A DNA stretch of 64,000 nt. Source: Marinicella algicola. GTDB lineage: Bacteria > Pseudomonadota > Gammaproteobacteria > Xanthomonadales > Marinicellaceae. The position numbers and the translations under genes are program-made. Below the pieces are notes generated by a model. That model saw only the letters and a program-made list of their open reading frames with translations. It was not told the DNA's origin and did no database searches. Location of the stretch: the NCBI RefSeq assembly GCF_028401385.1, contig NZ_JAQOMR010000001.1, forward strand, positions 436,501 through 500,500, in the 5' to 3' direction. Shown one piece after another: positions 38,797 through 48,707 of the stretch. Within the stretch, counting starts at the first letter, position 1. Each line of letters starts with the position of its first letter.

Positions 38797-39306
38797 ATGC
38801 AGATTGCAAAAGCTTTGACGGTCGCGGCGGTGCTGATAGCGTCACCCGCATTGGCCGAGGACGAGGTGATCTACTCGGATGATCTAGTGTCGCAATGTGT
38901 AAATCTCGCAGAAACCGAAGTTGAGATGCGCGCCTGCGCCGGTGTCTCTGCGCAAGCTTGCCAGAACGCATCGGACTACGGTTCCACCACCATCGGCCTG
39001 CAGGAGTGCTCAGCGCTTGAAACCAAGTTCTGGGATAGCTGGCTGAACCGGACCTACCGCGAGCTTCAGGCGCGCGCCAAAGCGGCCGATGCCGAGGCTG
39101 TAGATGATCCGCGCGCAAATGGAGAGATTGCCGAAAGCCTGCGCGACATGCAGCGTGTCTGGATCAATTTCAGAGACGCGACCTGCGAATTCGAAGCCAA
39201 CCAGTATCAGGGCGGAACCATTGCCGGGCCGGTCTATGCCGGTTGCCGGTTGTGGATGACAGCCGACCAGGCGATCTATCTCGACCACTCGTGGCCGACT
39301 TATTGA
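38797..39306 (+). CDS. LprI/DUF1311-family exported protein
   Basis: A 169-residue protein with a signal peptide (ending near SPALAEDE) and a cysteine-rich mature part: VNLAETEVEMRACAG, FWDSWLNRTYRELQARAK, MQRVWINFRDATCEFEA and AGCRLWMTADQA, the DUF1311 (lysozyme inhibitor LprI) pattern. Members protect against lysozyme in mycobacteria; here the role is inferred only from the domain. The ATG at 38797 follows AGGGAGAG. Confidence 0.8.
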   Translation: MQIAKALTVAAVLIASPALAEDEVIYSDDLVSQCVNLAETEVEMRACAGVSAQACQNASDYGSTTIGLQECSALETKFWDSWLNRTYRELQARAKAADAEAVDDPRANGEIAESLRDMQRVWINFRDATCEFEANQYQGGTIAGPVYAGCRLWMTADQAIYLDHSWPTY

Positions 39307-39615
39307 TTTGACGTGCAACTGGTTGCTCTGGCCATTGGTCCTGAAGCATCCTATGGCCTCGGACCGCGCTTACAGCCAGAACGTGAACCATGTTTCTGGT
39401 GAAATTTCAGGATGTGCTGTATTTTGACCGCTTTCCGCTGTTCTGTTGGGATTGGGTCGGAAAACGGTCAAACGGCAAAGCCGGGTTTGGTTCGGTCCGT
39501 GGTGGTTTTAGTGGTGTGGCGGCGGGTGCCGTGCCTCCATTCTGCGGGGCAGGCAAGCCCAACGGAAGCAGATTGAAGACAGATTTGTCGACGAGAGACA
39601 TCCCGGAGATCGCAT
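39307..39615. other. Intergenic stretch without recognised features
   Basis: About 300 bases between the LprI-like gene and the GGDEF-EAL gene. I see no gene, RNA or terminator here. A CGGAG close to its right end is the probable ribosome binding site of the next gene. Confidence 0.5.
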
Positions 39616-41314
39616 ATGTTTTCGAAAACGTCTATCAGCGCCACCGTTGAAAATCTCGAGTCGGTTTTAAATGCCGTGCCGTTGCCTGTTCTGATCAAGG
39701 ATCGCAGGCACCGGATCGTGGTGGCGAACGATGCCGCCTGTGTTTTTTCGGACGGACGCGGGAGATGCTGCTCGGGTCCTTGGACGAACAGTTGCCGGAT
39801 GACCAGAGGGCCGTCTTCTGGAAGGTTGATGACCGGGTATTCGAGACGGGAGAGCCGAACGAGAACGAAGAGGTTGTCACTGACGCCAAAGGTGATGTCC
39901 ACGTCATCGTTACGCGAAAACGGCTTGTTGAACTCGACACCAACGAGGGAGGCAATCGTTCATCCTGGCCATATTGTCGGATGTAACCAATATCCGGGAA
40001 GCCGAGGCGAGGGCCGCCTATCTCGCCGAGCATGATCCGCTAACGGGGCTTTCGAACCGCAACCGCCTCACCGTCAAGCTCGCCGAGGTTATCGCCGCCT
40101 CCAGCCGCTCTGATGCCAAGGTTGGCCTTTTGCTTCTGGATCTCGATGGCTTCAAGCAAGTCAACGACCAGCATGGTCATGTTGCGGGCGACGAACTCTT
40201 GCGGGTGGCCGCCCGACGCATGTCCGGCCATGTCCGCTCCGGCGATACGGTTGCGCGAACCGGCGGCGATGAGTTCTGCATCATACAAGCGGGTATCCAG
40301 CAGCCGAACGGCGCTTTCGCGCTGGCGGAGCGTCTCCTGCGGGCCTTTGAAAAACCCATTGTGATCGGCAAGATGCGGATCTTTATCTCTGCATCCATCG
40401 GCATTGCGCTTTATCCTGATGATGCCGCGGGTGAAGAGGAGCTGTATCACAGTGCTGACATGGCGCTCTACGCGGTCAAGCGTTCGGGTGGCGGCGGCTA
40501 TCTTCGTTTCGATCATCCCGCCGGTAAACCCGCGTGGCCGCAATGGGATATCGAAAAGGAGCTTCGCGGGGCGATTTTACGCGGAGATCTCTCACTCGCC
40601 TACCAGCCCTTGTGCGGCGGGGTGGATTCGGCTGTTGTCGGCTATGAGGCGCTCGCCCGTTGGAACCATCCCGAAAGAGGTGAGATCTCGCCGGATGTTT
40701 TCATCCCTGTTGCCGAAAGGATCGGCATGATTCGCAAGCTCGGCACCTGGATTCTGGAAACGGCATGCCGCGATGCCGTGATGTGGCCGGAAAATGTGCG
40801 CGTATCCGTCAACATCTCATCAGCGCAGCTTGAGGATGGACGTCTCGTTGAAATGGTTCGGCAGGCACTTCGCGTCTCAGGGCTTGCGCCAGAACGCCTC
40901 GAGTTGGAGATCAAGGAATCCGCGCTTATCGGTGCCACAGAAATCATCACAGAAACCTTCTCTGCGCTGAAGAGAATTGGCGTCCTGCTGGCGCTGGACG
41001 ACTTTGGTGCCGGTACATCGTCGATGTCCAGCATCCAGCGCATGCCGTTCGATCGCATCAAGATTGATCGTAGTTTTGTCTCCAGCCTTGCCTCCGATGC
41101 CCGTTCCGTTGCGATCATTCGCGCAATCCTGGCAATCGGCAGGGAGCTTAACCTGTCAGTCACAGCCGAAGGTGTGGAAGATGAAAGCCAGTTGGTTGCG
41201 CTCCGGCATATGGGCTGTCCTGAACTGCAGGGATTTCTCCTCGGGCGCCCTGAGCCGCTTTCGAAGGTGAACGAAATCGCAAAGCTCACACAAGGGCTGA
41301 AGGGAACGTTCTGA
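39616..41314 (+). CDS. PAS-GGDEF-EAL protein, two frameshifts
   Basis: A dual-domain c-di-GMP protein of about 566 residues. An N-terminal PAS-like region (VENLESVLNAVPLPVLIKDRRHRIVVAN) is followed by GGDEF (LAEHDPLTGLSNRNRL; active site RTGGDEFC) and EAL (YQPLCGGVDSAVVGYEALARW; DDFGAGTSS; FDRIKIDRSFVS; LSVTAEGVEDESQ; ELQGFLLGRP). Both active sites appear intact, so it may make and break c-di-GMP. The frame breaks at T6 39743-39748 and G3 39947-39949. Both repairs give CVFFGRTREMLLGSLDE and EGRQSFILAIL. No membrane helix is seen. Confidence 0.88.
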
Positions 41315-41370
41315 CGCCCGCCTCCGGTTTGGTCAGGCTTCTGTGCAGCGTGCAGCCTGTGCGGGACGCT

Positions 41371-42404
41371 TCAAAGCGTGACGGCCTGTCCTTCTTGTGA
41401 CGAGCGGGTGAGGGCTGCGATCAGCGCGTGGACGTCGAGGGCCGCCCGGCCGGAAACGACCGGAGGCCGGCCATCTTCTATGGCTTCGGCGAAATCCTCG
41501 ATGATTGCCTGATGCCAGGCATGGGTAAATGCCATCGGATCCGCGCCCCGCCGGTGGTGGCTGCTTCACCAAATTGCTGGTTCTCGCCGTTGCGCCAGTT
41601 GATATCGACCAGACCCGATTGCAGGCGGACAGAGGCATTCTCAAAGTGAAACAGAATGCTCTCAGCCGTCCCCGGAAAGCTGGCGGTACTCGCGACCAGC
41701 GAGCCGCAGGCCCCGTTTGCAAAATCAAGTCCGGCGCAGACGAAATCCTCTGCTTCCATCCGGTGCAGCCGCGATGTGCGGGCCATCGCCTGCACCCGGT
41801 TGACCGGCCCGCAGAGCGAAAGCGCCAGATCGAGGGTATGGATGGCCTGGGAAATCAGCACGCCGCCGCCATCGCGCGCATAGGTGCCACGCCCGACTTC
41901 GTCGTAATAGCTCTGCGGTCGCCACCAGGGGACCGCGATTTCCACAACGCCGATCGCACCGAATTTCCCGTCGACCATCAGCGTTTTGAGATGCTGAGAC
42001 GCTTCGCGCATGCGGTGCTGAAAAACCACGCCCAGCGGCACGTCAGCCCGCTCGCATTGCTCAACGATTGCGGCCGCCTGCTCCAGTGTCCGCTCGATCG
42101 GCTTTTCCATCAGGATCGGTTTGTTCACATTGCAGAGCGCCTCCACAATGTCGGACCTTGAATCGGGAGGCGTGCAGATGATGACAAAGTCCATCATTTC
42201 GTCTGCAGCAAGCGCCTCAAGGTCGCTGTAGCAGACCGGCGCCGGCGCCCCATGGCTCTCAACATAGGTATCGCAAAAGGCCTGCGCGCGTTCCGGCCGC
42301 CGCGACAACACACCGTGCAGGACGAGTTTATCGCTGGCCGCGATCGCCGCCGCGTGAGTGCTCGCGACCATGCCCACACCGATCAATGCAACCCGTGCTA
42401 CCAT
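41371..42404 (-). CDS. Gfo/Idh/MocA-family oxidoreductase, frameshifted
   Basis: An NAD(P)-dependent sugar-type dehydrogenase of about 344 residues. The Rossmann fold opens VALIGVGMVASTHAAAI; EKPIERTLEQA holds the conserved Glu-Lys-Pro, and GGGVLISQAIHTLDLA the catalytic-site Gly/His block. The frame breaks at CC 41541-41542; one more base restores GGARDPMAFTHAWHQAIIEDFAEAI and a stop at 41371. Start 42404 follows GGAGG. The sugar or inositol substrate is not defined. Confidence 0.87.
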
Positions 42405-42541
42405 CTGTTCAGCCTCCACCTTGATTTCTGTCTGGCGACAATCAACAATTTTTCCCCCGGTCGTCAAACCGGTGTGATTTTCATGCCCCTTTAGAACACC
42501 TGCAAAGACCGGCACAGCCTCAGGCAGAAAGCACGGCGTTC

Positions 42542-43245
42542 TCAGCCGTCCGTCTTCCTGCCCTTGAAGGATTTGGCGAGCAGAAACATTTCCACCGATT
42601 CTGAACGTGATGCTGCCGGCTTGACGTGAACCACCTGCTTGAAATTCTGTTTGAGCATTGTGAGAAGGTCCTGCTCCGCGCCGCCCTGAAAGGTCTTGGC
42701 CAGAAAGTGCCCGCCTTCGGCCAGGGTCTCGACGGCAAAGTGGGCGGCCACCTCGCACAGATACATGGTGCGCAGGTGGTCTGTGCGCTTATGTCCCGTG
42801 GTCGGCGCGGCCATGTCCGAGATCACGAGATCGGGCGGGCCGTCCAGCGCTTCGCGCAGAAGCCGCGGTGCTTCCTCGTCCAGAAAGTCCATCTCAAAGA
42901 ACTTCACGCCGGGAACCGGGCCATCTCGAGAAAGTCGATCGCAGCCACCCGGACTTCCGTGTCGGTGGAGCCGGTGACCTTGGCGGCGATCTGCGACCAA
43001 CTGCCAGGTGCTGCACCCAGATCGATGATCCGCCGTGCGCCCTTCAGGATCTGGTGCTTCTCGTCGATCTCGAGGAGCTTGTAGGCCGCGCGGGCGCGAA
43101 AGCCCTCGGTTTTGGCGCGCTGGACATAAGGGTCATTGATATGCCGCTCAATCCAGCGCCGCGACGAGGCCTTGAGCTTGGTCTTCTTGACCTTCTGGCC
43201 GAGCTTGCGGCCGACTCGGACTGGTTTTGCGGGTGTTTTGGCCAT
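42542..43245 (-). CDS. rlmE: 23S rRNA 2'-O-ribose U2552 methyltransferase RlmE, frameshifted
   Basis: RlmE (FtsJ/RrmJ) methylates the A-loop nucleotide U2552 late in 50S assembly. The roughly 234-residue protein has the K-D-K-E set: [34 protein letters not shown] (first Lys), [16 protein letters not shown] (SAM loop), [17 protein letters not shown] (Asp), FLAKTFQGG (Lys) and a C-terminal [12 protein letters not shown] (Glu). A long basic tail starts the protein. The frame breaks at GGG 42918-42920; one more base gives [18 protein letters not shown]. It lies just downstream of ppx in the same direction. Confidence 0.92.
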
Positions 43246-43254
43246 GGTGTCTTA

Positions 43255-44878
43255 TCAGTCCCTGGTGTCGTGGCGTTGTGGGTGAGGGCGATTGAAACCG
43301 CCCCGTCGGCGCTTCGCGCGCCACACACCGTCGCGCATCATCATGTCGGTCAGGATGCCTTCGCGCAGGCCGCGATCGGCAACGCGCATGCGCGGGGACG
43401 GCCAGCGGCGGCGGATTGCCTCCAGAATGGCGCAGCCAGCGAGCACGAGATCGGCGCGGTCGGGGCCGATGCAGGGATTGGCCGCCCGTCCGGCAAAGTC
43501 CCAGGACAGCAGCTTGTCCTGCATCGCGGAAACCTCGTCATTGGAGAGCCAGATACCGTCGACCTTGCGCCGATCATAGCGCGGCAGATCAAGATGAACG
43601 CCGGCAAGCGTTGTCACTGTGCCCGAGGTGCCGATCAGATGAAACCCGTCGTTATCAGCGTTCCCTTCGATATCCGGGCAGTGGAAATCGCCGAGCAGTG
43701 CTGTCACTTCGGCGACCATATCCTCGAAAATTGCTGGCGTCACATTATGCCCGCCATAGCGTTCCGAAAGGGTGACGACGCCGACCGGCAGCGAGGTCCA
43801 GTGCGAGATATTATTGGCGAGACGCACGGAACGGTTTTCGCCCAAACGGATGACGGCGATTTCAGACGAGCCGCCGCCGATATCGAAAAGCACGGCGGAG
43901 CGAGTCTCCCGCCCGATCAGCGAGGCACAGCTCGAGACGGCCAGGCGTGCTTCGGTCTCGCGGTTGATGATTTCGAGTTCGAGCCCGGTTTCGCTGCGCA
44001 CACGTTCGAGAAAGGCGTCGCCATTATCGGCCGCGCGGCAGGCTTCTGTCGCGATCAGCCGCATGCGACGGACCGAGCGCCCCTTCAGCTTTGCCGCACA
44101 AAGGCCGAGCGCTTCGACCGCGCGGTCCATGGCCTCGGGGAAAGACTTCCCGTCGCCGCCAGCCCTTCTCCAAGCCTGACAATGCGCGAAAACCCGTCGA
44201 CCACGCGAAACTGCTGGTGCCGCGTGGGCTGGGCGATCAGAAGCCGGCAATTATTGGTGCCAAGGTCAAGCGCGGCATAAAGCGTGTTGCTGAAATGTCG
44301 CTGGTTTGCGGGCTCGTTCCGGCTTGACGCAGCCTGCTCACGGCGGGTGTTGTGCGGTGCTGCTTTTGCTGTCGCACCGGCACCAGCATCTCGCTTTCTT
44401 GCAGAAGAAGGCGGATTGCCGGGGATTGTTGTTCGCTGGGTTGCTGCTGTTCCGAGGCGTTGCCAGCAACGCGCACATGTTTGCAGCCGTCGACACCAAG
44501 CGGCCCCTTGGTATGGGCCCTGCGCCGCCGTCTACGCTTCTTCTGCCGTGCAGCGGACGCTTCATTATCGTGCTTTTCGTCTGGCGTGTGGCCGCTCGGC
44601 GTTGCCTGTTGAGCGACACCGTTCTCGTTTACGCCATTGCCACCGCCTCGGCGCTTGCCGCGGCGGCGCTTGCGTTTACGTGGAGCGGCTTCGGCTTGCG
44701 GCAAAGACGGATCACGGCCGGACTGCGGCGCGGAACCGTCATTGACTGCGGGCACTCCGGCGGCGGCATTTCTGCTGCCCTTCCGGGAACGGCGACGATG
44801 GGCTCGCTTGCCCCCGCCGCCTTTTGCCAAGCGCGCCCCGCCATCAGACAGCTTGTCGCTGTTTTGGGGGTCTTCCAC
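43255..44878 (-). CDS. ppx: Exopolyphosphatase / pppGpp phosphohydrolase (Ppx/GppA), frameshifted
   Basis: A cytoplasmic ASKHA-fold enzyme acting on polyphosphate and pppGpp, about 540 residues. The catalytic part has YAALDLGTNNCRLLIAQ, EAMDRAVEALG, FDIGGGSSEIAVI and IGTSGTVTTLAG. Before it stands an unusual arginine/lysine-rich extension of some 200 residues. One break at TT 44147-44148 is repaired by one base (GKSFPEAMDRAV). A second must lie between about 44300 and 44550, most likely at G4 44421-44424. The start is unsure: GTG 44878, or ATG 44892 if a C run is also short. Downstream rlmE probably shares its transcript. Confidence 0.85.
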
Positions 44879-44892
44879 TTTTCAAATTCCAT

Positions 44893-45217
44893 TACACCGC
44901 GCAAGCTGTCACCCAAAGAAGGTCGCTCGCAACATGGTGCTCAATCGTTTTTCAGTTGGCGTCATCATAGCAGTGGTGGGAGACAAGGCCAATGCCTTTT
45001 CTTTTGTCTGTATTTCAACGCAGTGCTGCCAAAAACACCTGCCGGTGCGTGCCTCGAACGCAAATTTCGCGGTCTGTGTGCCGGCCTCTTCAGGGCGCGA
45101 AGGGGCTTCGCCGGCGGCTGGTGGCCGTCGACCGGAAAATTTTCAAAAGCCTCTTGGCAAGCCGGGGTGATTCTGTTTATAAGCCCACACACTAACTGCG
45201 CGCTTGTCGCCGGTCGT
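44893..45217. other. Intergenic stretch between ppx and tRNA-Gln
   Basis: About 325 bases with no recognised gene. The right part carries the probable tRNA promoter listed next. Nothing else was found. Confidence 0.5.
45154..45183 (+). promoter_or_regulatory. Probable tRNA-Gln promoter
   Basis: TTGGCA (45154-45159) and TATAAG (45178-45183) are separated by 18 bases, about 35 bases before the mature tRNA. This is a good sigma-70-like pair and the expected place for a stable-RNA promoter. Confidence 0.55.
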
Positions 45218-45291
45218 TGGGGAATAGGTTAACGGTAGACCCACGGACTCTGACTCCGTTAGTCCTGGTTCGAATCCAGGTTCCCCAGCCA
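45218..45291 (+). tRNA. tRNA-Gln (anticodon CTG)
   Basis: A 74-base tRNA including an encoded CCA. The acceptor arms TGGGGAA and TTCCCCA pair fully, and the T-arm shows GGTTCGAATCC. The anticodon stem ACGGA/TCCGT closes the loop CTCTGAC, so the anticodon is CTG and reads CAG (Gln). Integrase remnants right of it suggest the 3' end served as an attachment site. Confidence 0.95.
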
Positions 45292-45338
45292 TTTGATTTC
45301 ACAACGCATTCTCAGTTTAGATAGTAGAACAAAGCGGC

Positions 45339-45510
45339 TCAGTTGGACGTTCGTTTGGGGAATTCTGTTCCCGCTTCGAGCTTTCTGATCGCGCTTTCGG
45401 CCAGTCTGTGATCCCGCTTCAGGTAGTGCGAATCGAGGATAGAGCGGACCTGTCGGAGAGAGAGCTCGCTGATGGTCGCGATCTCCGCTCGCGTTTGCGC
45501 ACGCTGTTTT
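45339..45510 (-). pseudogene. Phage-type integrase C-terminal remnant
   Basis: In one frame the minus strand reads QTRAEIATISELSLRQVRSI then LDSHYLKRDHRLAESAIRKLE, ending at a stop at 45341-45339. This is the C-terminal end of island tyrosine recombinases (pattern A-E-I-A-x-I-x-x-x-S-L-x-x-V-x-x-I-L-D-x-H-Y-L). The catalytic domain is missing: upstream the frame dissolves into the truncated DUF4123 gene. The fragment lies some 50 bases from the tRNA-Gln 3' end, where an island integrase is usually placed. It looks like the scar of a deletion that joined integrase to adaptor sequence. Confidence 0.75.
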
Positions 45511-45800
45511 CGCCGAAGGGCCAGTAGATGTGTTCATCCGTCAGCGCGTGGTGATAGAGATCGACAAGCCACGGCCCGCTTGCCTGAAGGCCCGGATCGT
45601 CGCTGAGCCAAAAGGGCGGCAAGCGAGGTCGGCATTTCTGAGCTTCGGGAAGATGCCCTGGACGCAGGCGCCGTCAAACACCGGCCATAGACGCGCGTCC
45701 GGCTTTGCCGTGATCGCCCGCAACGCCTTGCCAAGCTTTTGCGCGCTTCAGGCGTCACCGCATCGGGGGCTGGCGCGGGATCGTCAACCACGGCACTCAT
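45511..45800 (-). pseudogene. Truncated DUF4123 (T6SS adaptor) gene, frameshifted
   Basis: The N-terminal part of a DUF4123 protein, the adaptor family that helps load effectors onto VgrG or PAAR spikes. From 45800 it reads KLGKALRAITAKPDARLWPV, FDGACVQGIFPKLRN, DLACRPFWLSDDPGLQASGP and WLVDLYHHALTDEHIYWPFG after two one-base repairs (T4 45737-45740, G3 45614-45616). Full members have about 270 residues or more; here about 97 remain before the sequence runs into the integrase remnant. The two repairs may be base-calling errors, but the truncation is not explained by them. Confidence 0.6.
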
Positions 45801-45858
45801 CCTTCATGCCCGGACTGGCGCTGTCTGCCATGGCGAGCGGGCAGGATGCCGAGCCGCC

Positions 45859-46111
45859 TCAGCCGATGGCATCGCCGAGCCCGACCGGCCGCGCGGCCAT
45901 TGATGAACACGGTGGGCGATCCTGCGGCAAGGGCGCGGCCATAAGCAGGGGCCGGGCATGTTGGGCACCCATGGGCGGCGTAGCTGTCGCCGACGTGCAT
46001 GGCGGGCTTGCCGTTGATGACGTCATCGCCGCTGCCACCGGTGGCCGGCGCCGGCCGATAGTGGCAGCCATGGCCGGAGCCGATATCGCCCTTTCTGTGG
46101 GCTGGAGGCAT
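45859..46111 (-). CDS. PAAR-domain protein (T6SS spike tip), frameshifted
   Basis: A small PAAR protein of about 83 residues that caps the VgrG spike. It reads PPAHRKGDIGSGHGCHYRPA, then DDVINGKPAMHVGDSYAAHG, SPTVFINGRAAGRLGDAIG, the repeating pattern V-x-x-x-G-x-x-x-x-R-x-G-D of PAAR. One extra base near CCC 45880-45882 shifts the frame; removing it gives the end RLGDAIG with a stop at 45859-45861. It begins ahead of the DUF4123 fragment, a common adaptor-spike pairing. No effector extension is visible. Confidence 0.72.
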
Positions 46112-46219
46112 GTTCTTTTCCTCAGCCTGGATTGTTCTTTCTCTACTTTTGCTCTTTATGGTTGCTCATGAAGTACGGTCAACACAAAGAAAGTCCTTTC
46201 ATGCAAAGGCCCGCCAAAC

Positions 46220-47073
46220 TCACCACTGGCAGGCACGCCGCAGCGGCGGCAGCATGTCTGCGAGATTGCCCATTTCGAAAAGGAGGGCACGATTTTCATT
46301 ACCGATGCCGAGCGATATCTGGATGCGCGGGGCGGTGCGCCATCGGGTAATGTCGGCGATGCTGGTGAGGCCGCGGGCGTTCATCAGCACGGTGCCATCG
46401 GCGATGGCCTGCCAGGTTTCGGTTTCCGGCCGGCCGCTCGCCGTTCTGATTTCGATTGCGTGGGGACCGAGCGAAAGAGGTTGCGGCAGGATCAGGCGTG
46501 CAGTGGTGATATTGGCCTCGCATGACAGCATCAGGATGGCGCGGTTGTCCGACCCCATTGCATCCGAGGGCGGCGTTTCCGGCATGGTCAGGTAGATGTT
46601 GGTCGTGCCCGGCTGAAGCAGGTCGCCGGGGATTTGCGCGGCGTAGATGGCTGCGCTCTTTTCCGGCAGCGCGCCGTTTTCGGTCGGCGGCGGCGGGGCC
46701 GCTGGGGCTGCGGCGGCTTCGGCCATCAGTTCCGGCAAGGTCAGCAGACGGTTGGAGCCGACCCGTGAATAGCGAAACTGCCAGCCGTCATCGCCTGCCG
46801 CCCGTGCCCGTTCCATCGCATGCGCCAGAGCGGCGATGGGCGTTTTTCCTGCGAAGGCGGTGCAGGCGCATCGGATGGCGAAACGCCACCGGAAAGCACT
46901 GACATCGGCGTGCCCAGCAACTGGTCGAAACAATCGAGCCGGTTCAGCCGGTCGACGGTTTGCAGGCAGGTTCCGAGCCCCGCCTTTGGCACCGCCACGG
47001 TCTCCGCTGCCGCCGCCGGGTGAGCGGCAAGCAGAAGGCCGCTTATCAGTGAGAGCAGAACCGGCGTTTTCAT
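46220..47073 (-). CDS. tagO: T6SS-associated protein TagO (VasI), frameshifted
   Basis: An exported protein of about 284 residues. The signal peptide MKTPVLLSLISGLLLAAHPAAA is followed by CLQTVDRLNRLDCFDQLLG, typical for TagO/VasI, and a C-terminal beta domain with ILMLSCEANITTARLILPQP and GLTSIADITRW. In other species TagO guides TagA and sheath assembly. The frame breaks at T5 46843-46847; one more base joins PSQEKTPIAALAHAMERAR. The start at 47073 is chosen because the signal peptide begins there. Confidence 0.72.
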
Positions 47074-47103
47074 ATCGAACCTCGTGTTTGTGGCGGTCAT
47101 CGC

Positions 47104-48705
47104 TCAGACCTCCTCCCTCTCCGTTTCGGTTATGCTCTCGTCACCGGCGCAAATGCCGTAGCGCGCCAGTTTTCGCGACAGCGTCCGGCGCGGAACACCT
47201 AGAGCCAGCGCCATTTCCGCCTGATTTCCGTGGAAGCGACGAAAGCAACGCGCAAGGATATTGATCTCGGCCTTGCTGACCATTTCCTTAAGCCCGCCTT
47301 GATCGGCTTCTGCGTTATCGGGTGCGTCGATCGCAGCAGAGGCAGCGCCGGCAAGCAGCGAAGCATGCGCCTCACGCACCTCTGCCAGAGAGATTTCGCC
47401 CTCGTCGCGGGCCAGCAGCACGCAGCGGAGTAGAAAATTCTGCAGTTCGCGCACATTGCCGGGAAAGGAATGGGTCTGAAGTTCGGCCATCGCCTCGGCG
47501 GTGAACGTCTTCACCGGCTCGTCTTCGCGAGCTGCAATCTCGGCGAGGAAATATTGGGCGAGATAGGCGATATCGCCCTCGCGTTCACGCAATGGCGGAA
47601 GCTTGATCGCAAGCTGAGCGATGCGGTGATAAAGATCGGCGCGGAAGGCTCCTCGCCAATGGCGGCCTTGATGTCGCAATGGGTGGCGGTGATCAGTCGG
47701 AAATCGACATCGTGCTCGATGTCGGCGCCGAGTGGGCGCAGCTTCCGCTCCTGAAGCACTCGCAGCAGCTTGGCCTGAAGGGCGGGCGGCAGGTCGCCGA
47801 TCTCATCGAGAAATAACGTGCCGCCATCGGCCCTCTTGATCAGGCCCTCGCGTGCGGCATCGGCGCCGGTGAAGGCGCCTTTTTCGTAGCCGAACAGCTC
47901 GCTTTCCATCAGGCTTTCCGGAATGGCGGCGCAGTTTTCGGCAATGAAGGCTTTCGCCTTGCGCGGCGACAGGCGGTGCAGTGCGCGGGCAGCCAGTTCC
48001 TTGCCGGTCCCCGTTTCCCCTCCAGCAGCACGGCGTAGTCGCGGCCAGCATAGCGCGCGATCTGGCTGCGCAGATTGGCCATCTGCGGCGATTGGCCGAC
48101 TAGCCTTTCGGCAAGCGCGTCGTCGAGCCGCTTCCAGCCGTCCTCGGCGCGCTTGCCGGTCTGGTCGTTGGTCCGGTTCGCAAAGGCATCAACCAGTGGA
48201 CGCAGCGCAAGGAAGGCCTGAAACAGCCAGGATAGAGCTGTGGCCTTTTGCGACAAGCCGGCATCGAGTAGCGCGCGCACATTGAAAAAGCAATACCCGC
48301 ACCTGGGTGGAAGCCGTTTTGCGCGTCCTCATTGAAGCGGGAATCGAGCCGGAAGGCCAGCAGGCGGCCATGAGTTTCGAACAGGCTTTTGCGTAAGGCC
48401 TCGTCGTCGCCGAACGTCGCCTTACCATGGCAATAGGCATTCTGGCGCTGCATGGCGAGGACGGCTGCCGGCGGTCTCCTGTCCAAGCCGAGGGCAAGCT
48501 GCGGTAACCGGTCGGTCGGCATCGTGCTATCGCCGGCAAGCGGCATCAGCACGCGCCCGGTCGCGTCAACGGCATAGACCGCCATGCCAATGGCCGGCTG
48601 GATATCAAGCGCCGCTTTGATGAATTGACTGCGCAACTGGCCATCGGTGCGCGCCGTCATCATGCGCAAGCCTGCCTCCCCGATGTCGTCAGCCACAGCC
48701 TCCAT
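47104..48705 (-). CDS. vasH: VasH-type sigma-54-dependent activator, three frameshifts
   Basis: An NtrC-family enhancer-binding protein of about 534 residues that activates T6SS genes with sigma-54. The N-terminal sensing region (about 1-190) has no receiver domain. The AAA+ core shows [18 protein letters not shown] (Walker A), the GAFTGA loop, [13 protein letters not shown] (Walker B) and FRADLYHRI, and the C-terminus a Fis HTH ([20 protein letters not shown]). Repairs at A5 48285-48289, C4 48017-48020 and CC 47651-47652 are needed. The GAFTGA motif is intact, so sigma-54 contact is expected. It follows clpV with a two-base gap. Confidence 0.85.
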
Positions 48706-48707
48706 CG

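Noticed and set aside
43292..45232. Open frames on the plus strand through ppx and its upstream region
   Set aside because: They are shadows of the repetitive Arg/Lys-rich extension and the catalytic part of Ppx.
45259..45537. Protein-coding gene overlapping tRNA-Gln on the minus strand
   Set aside because: The frame runs antisense through the tRNA; the conserved signal here is the integrase remnant in another frame.
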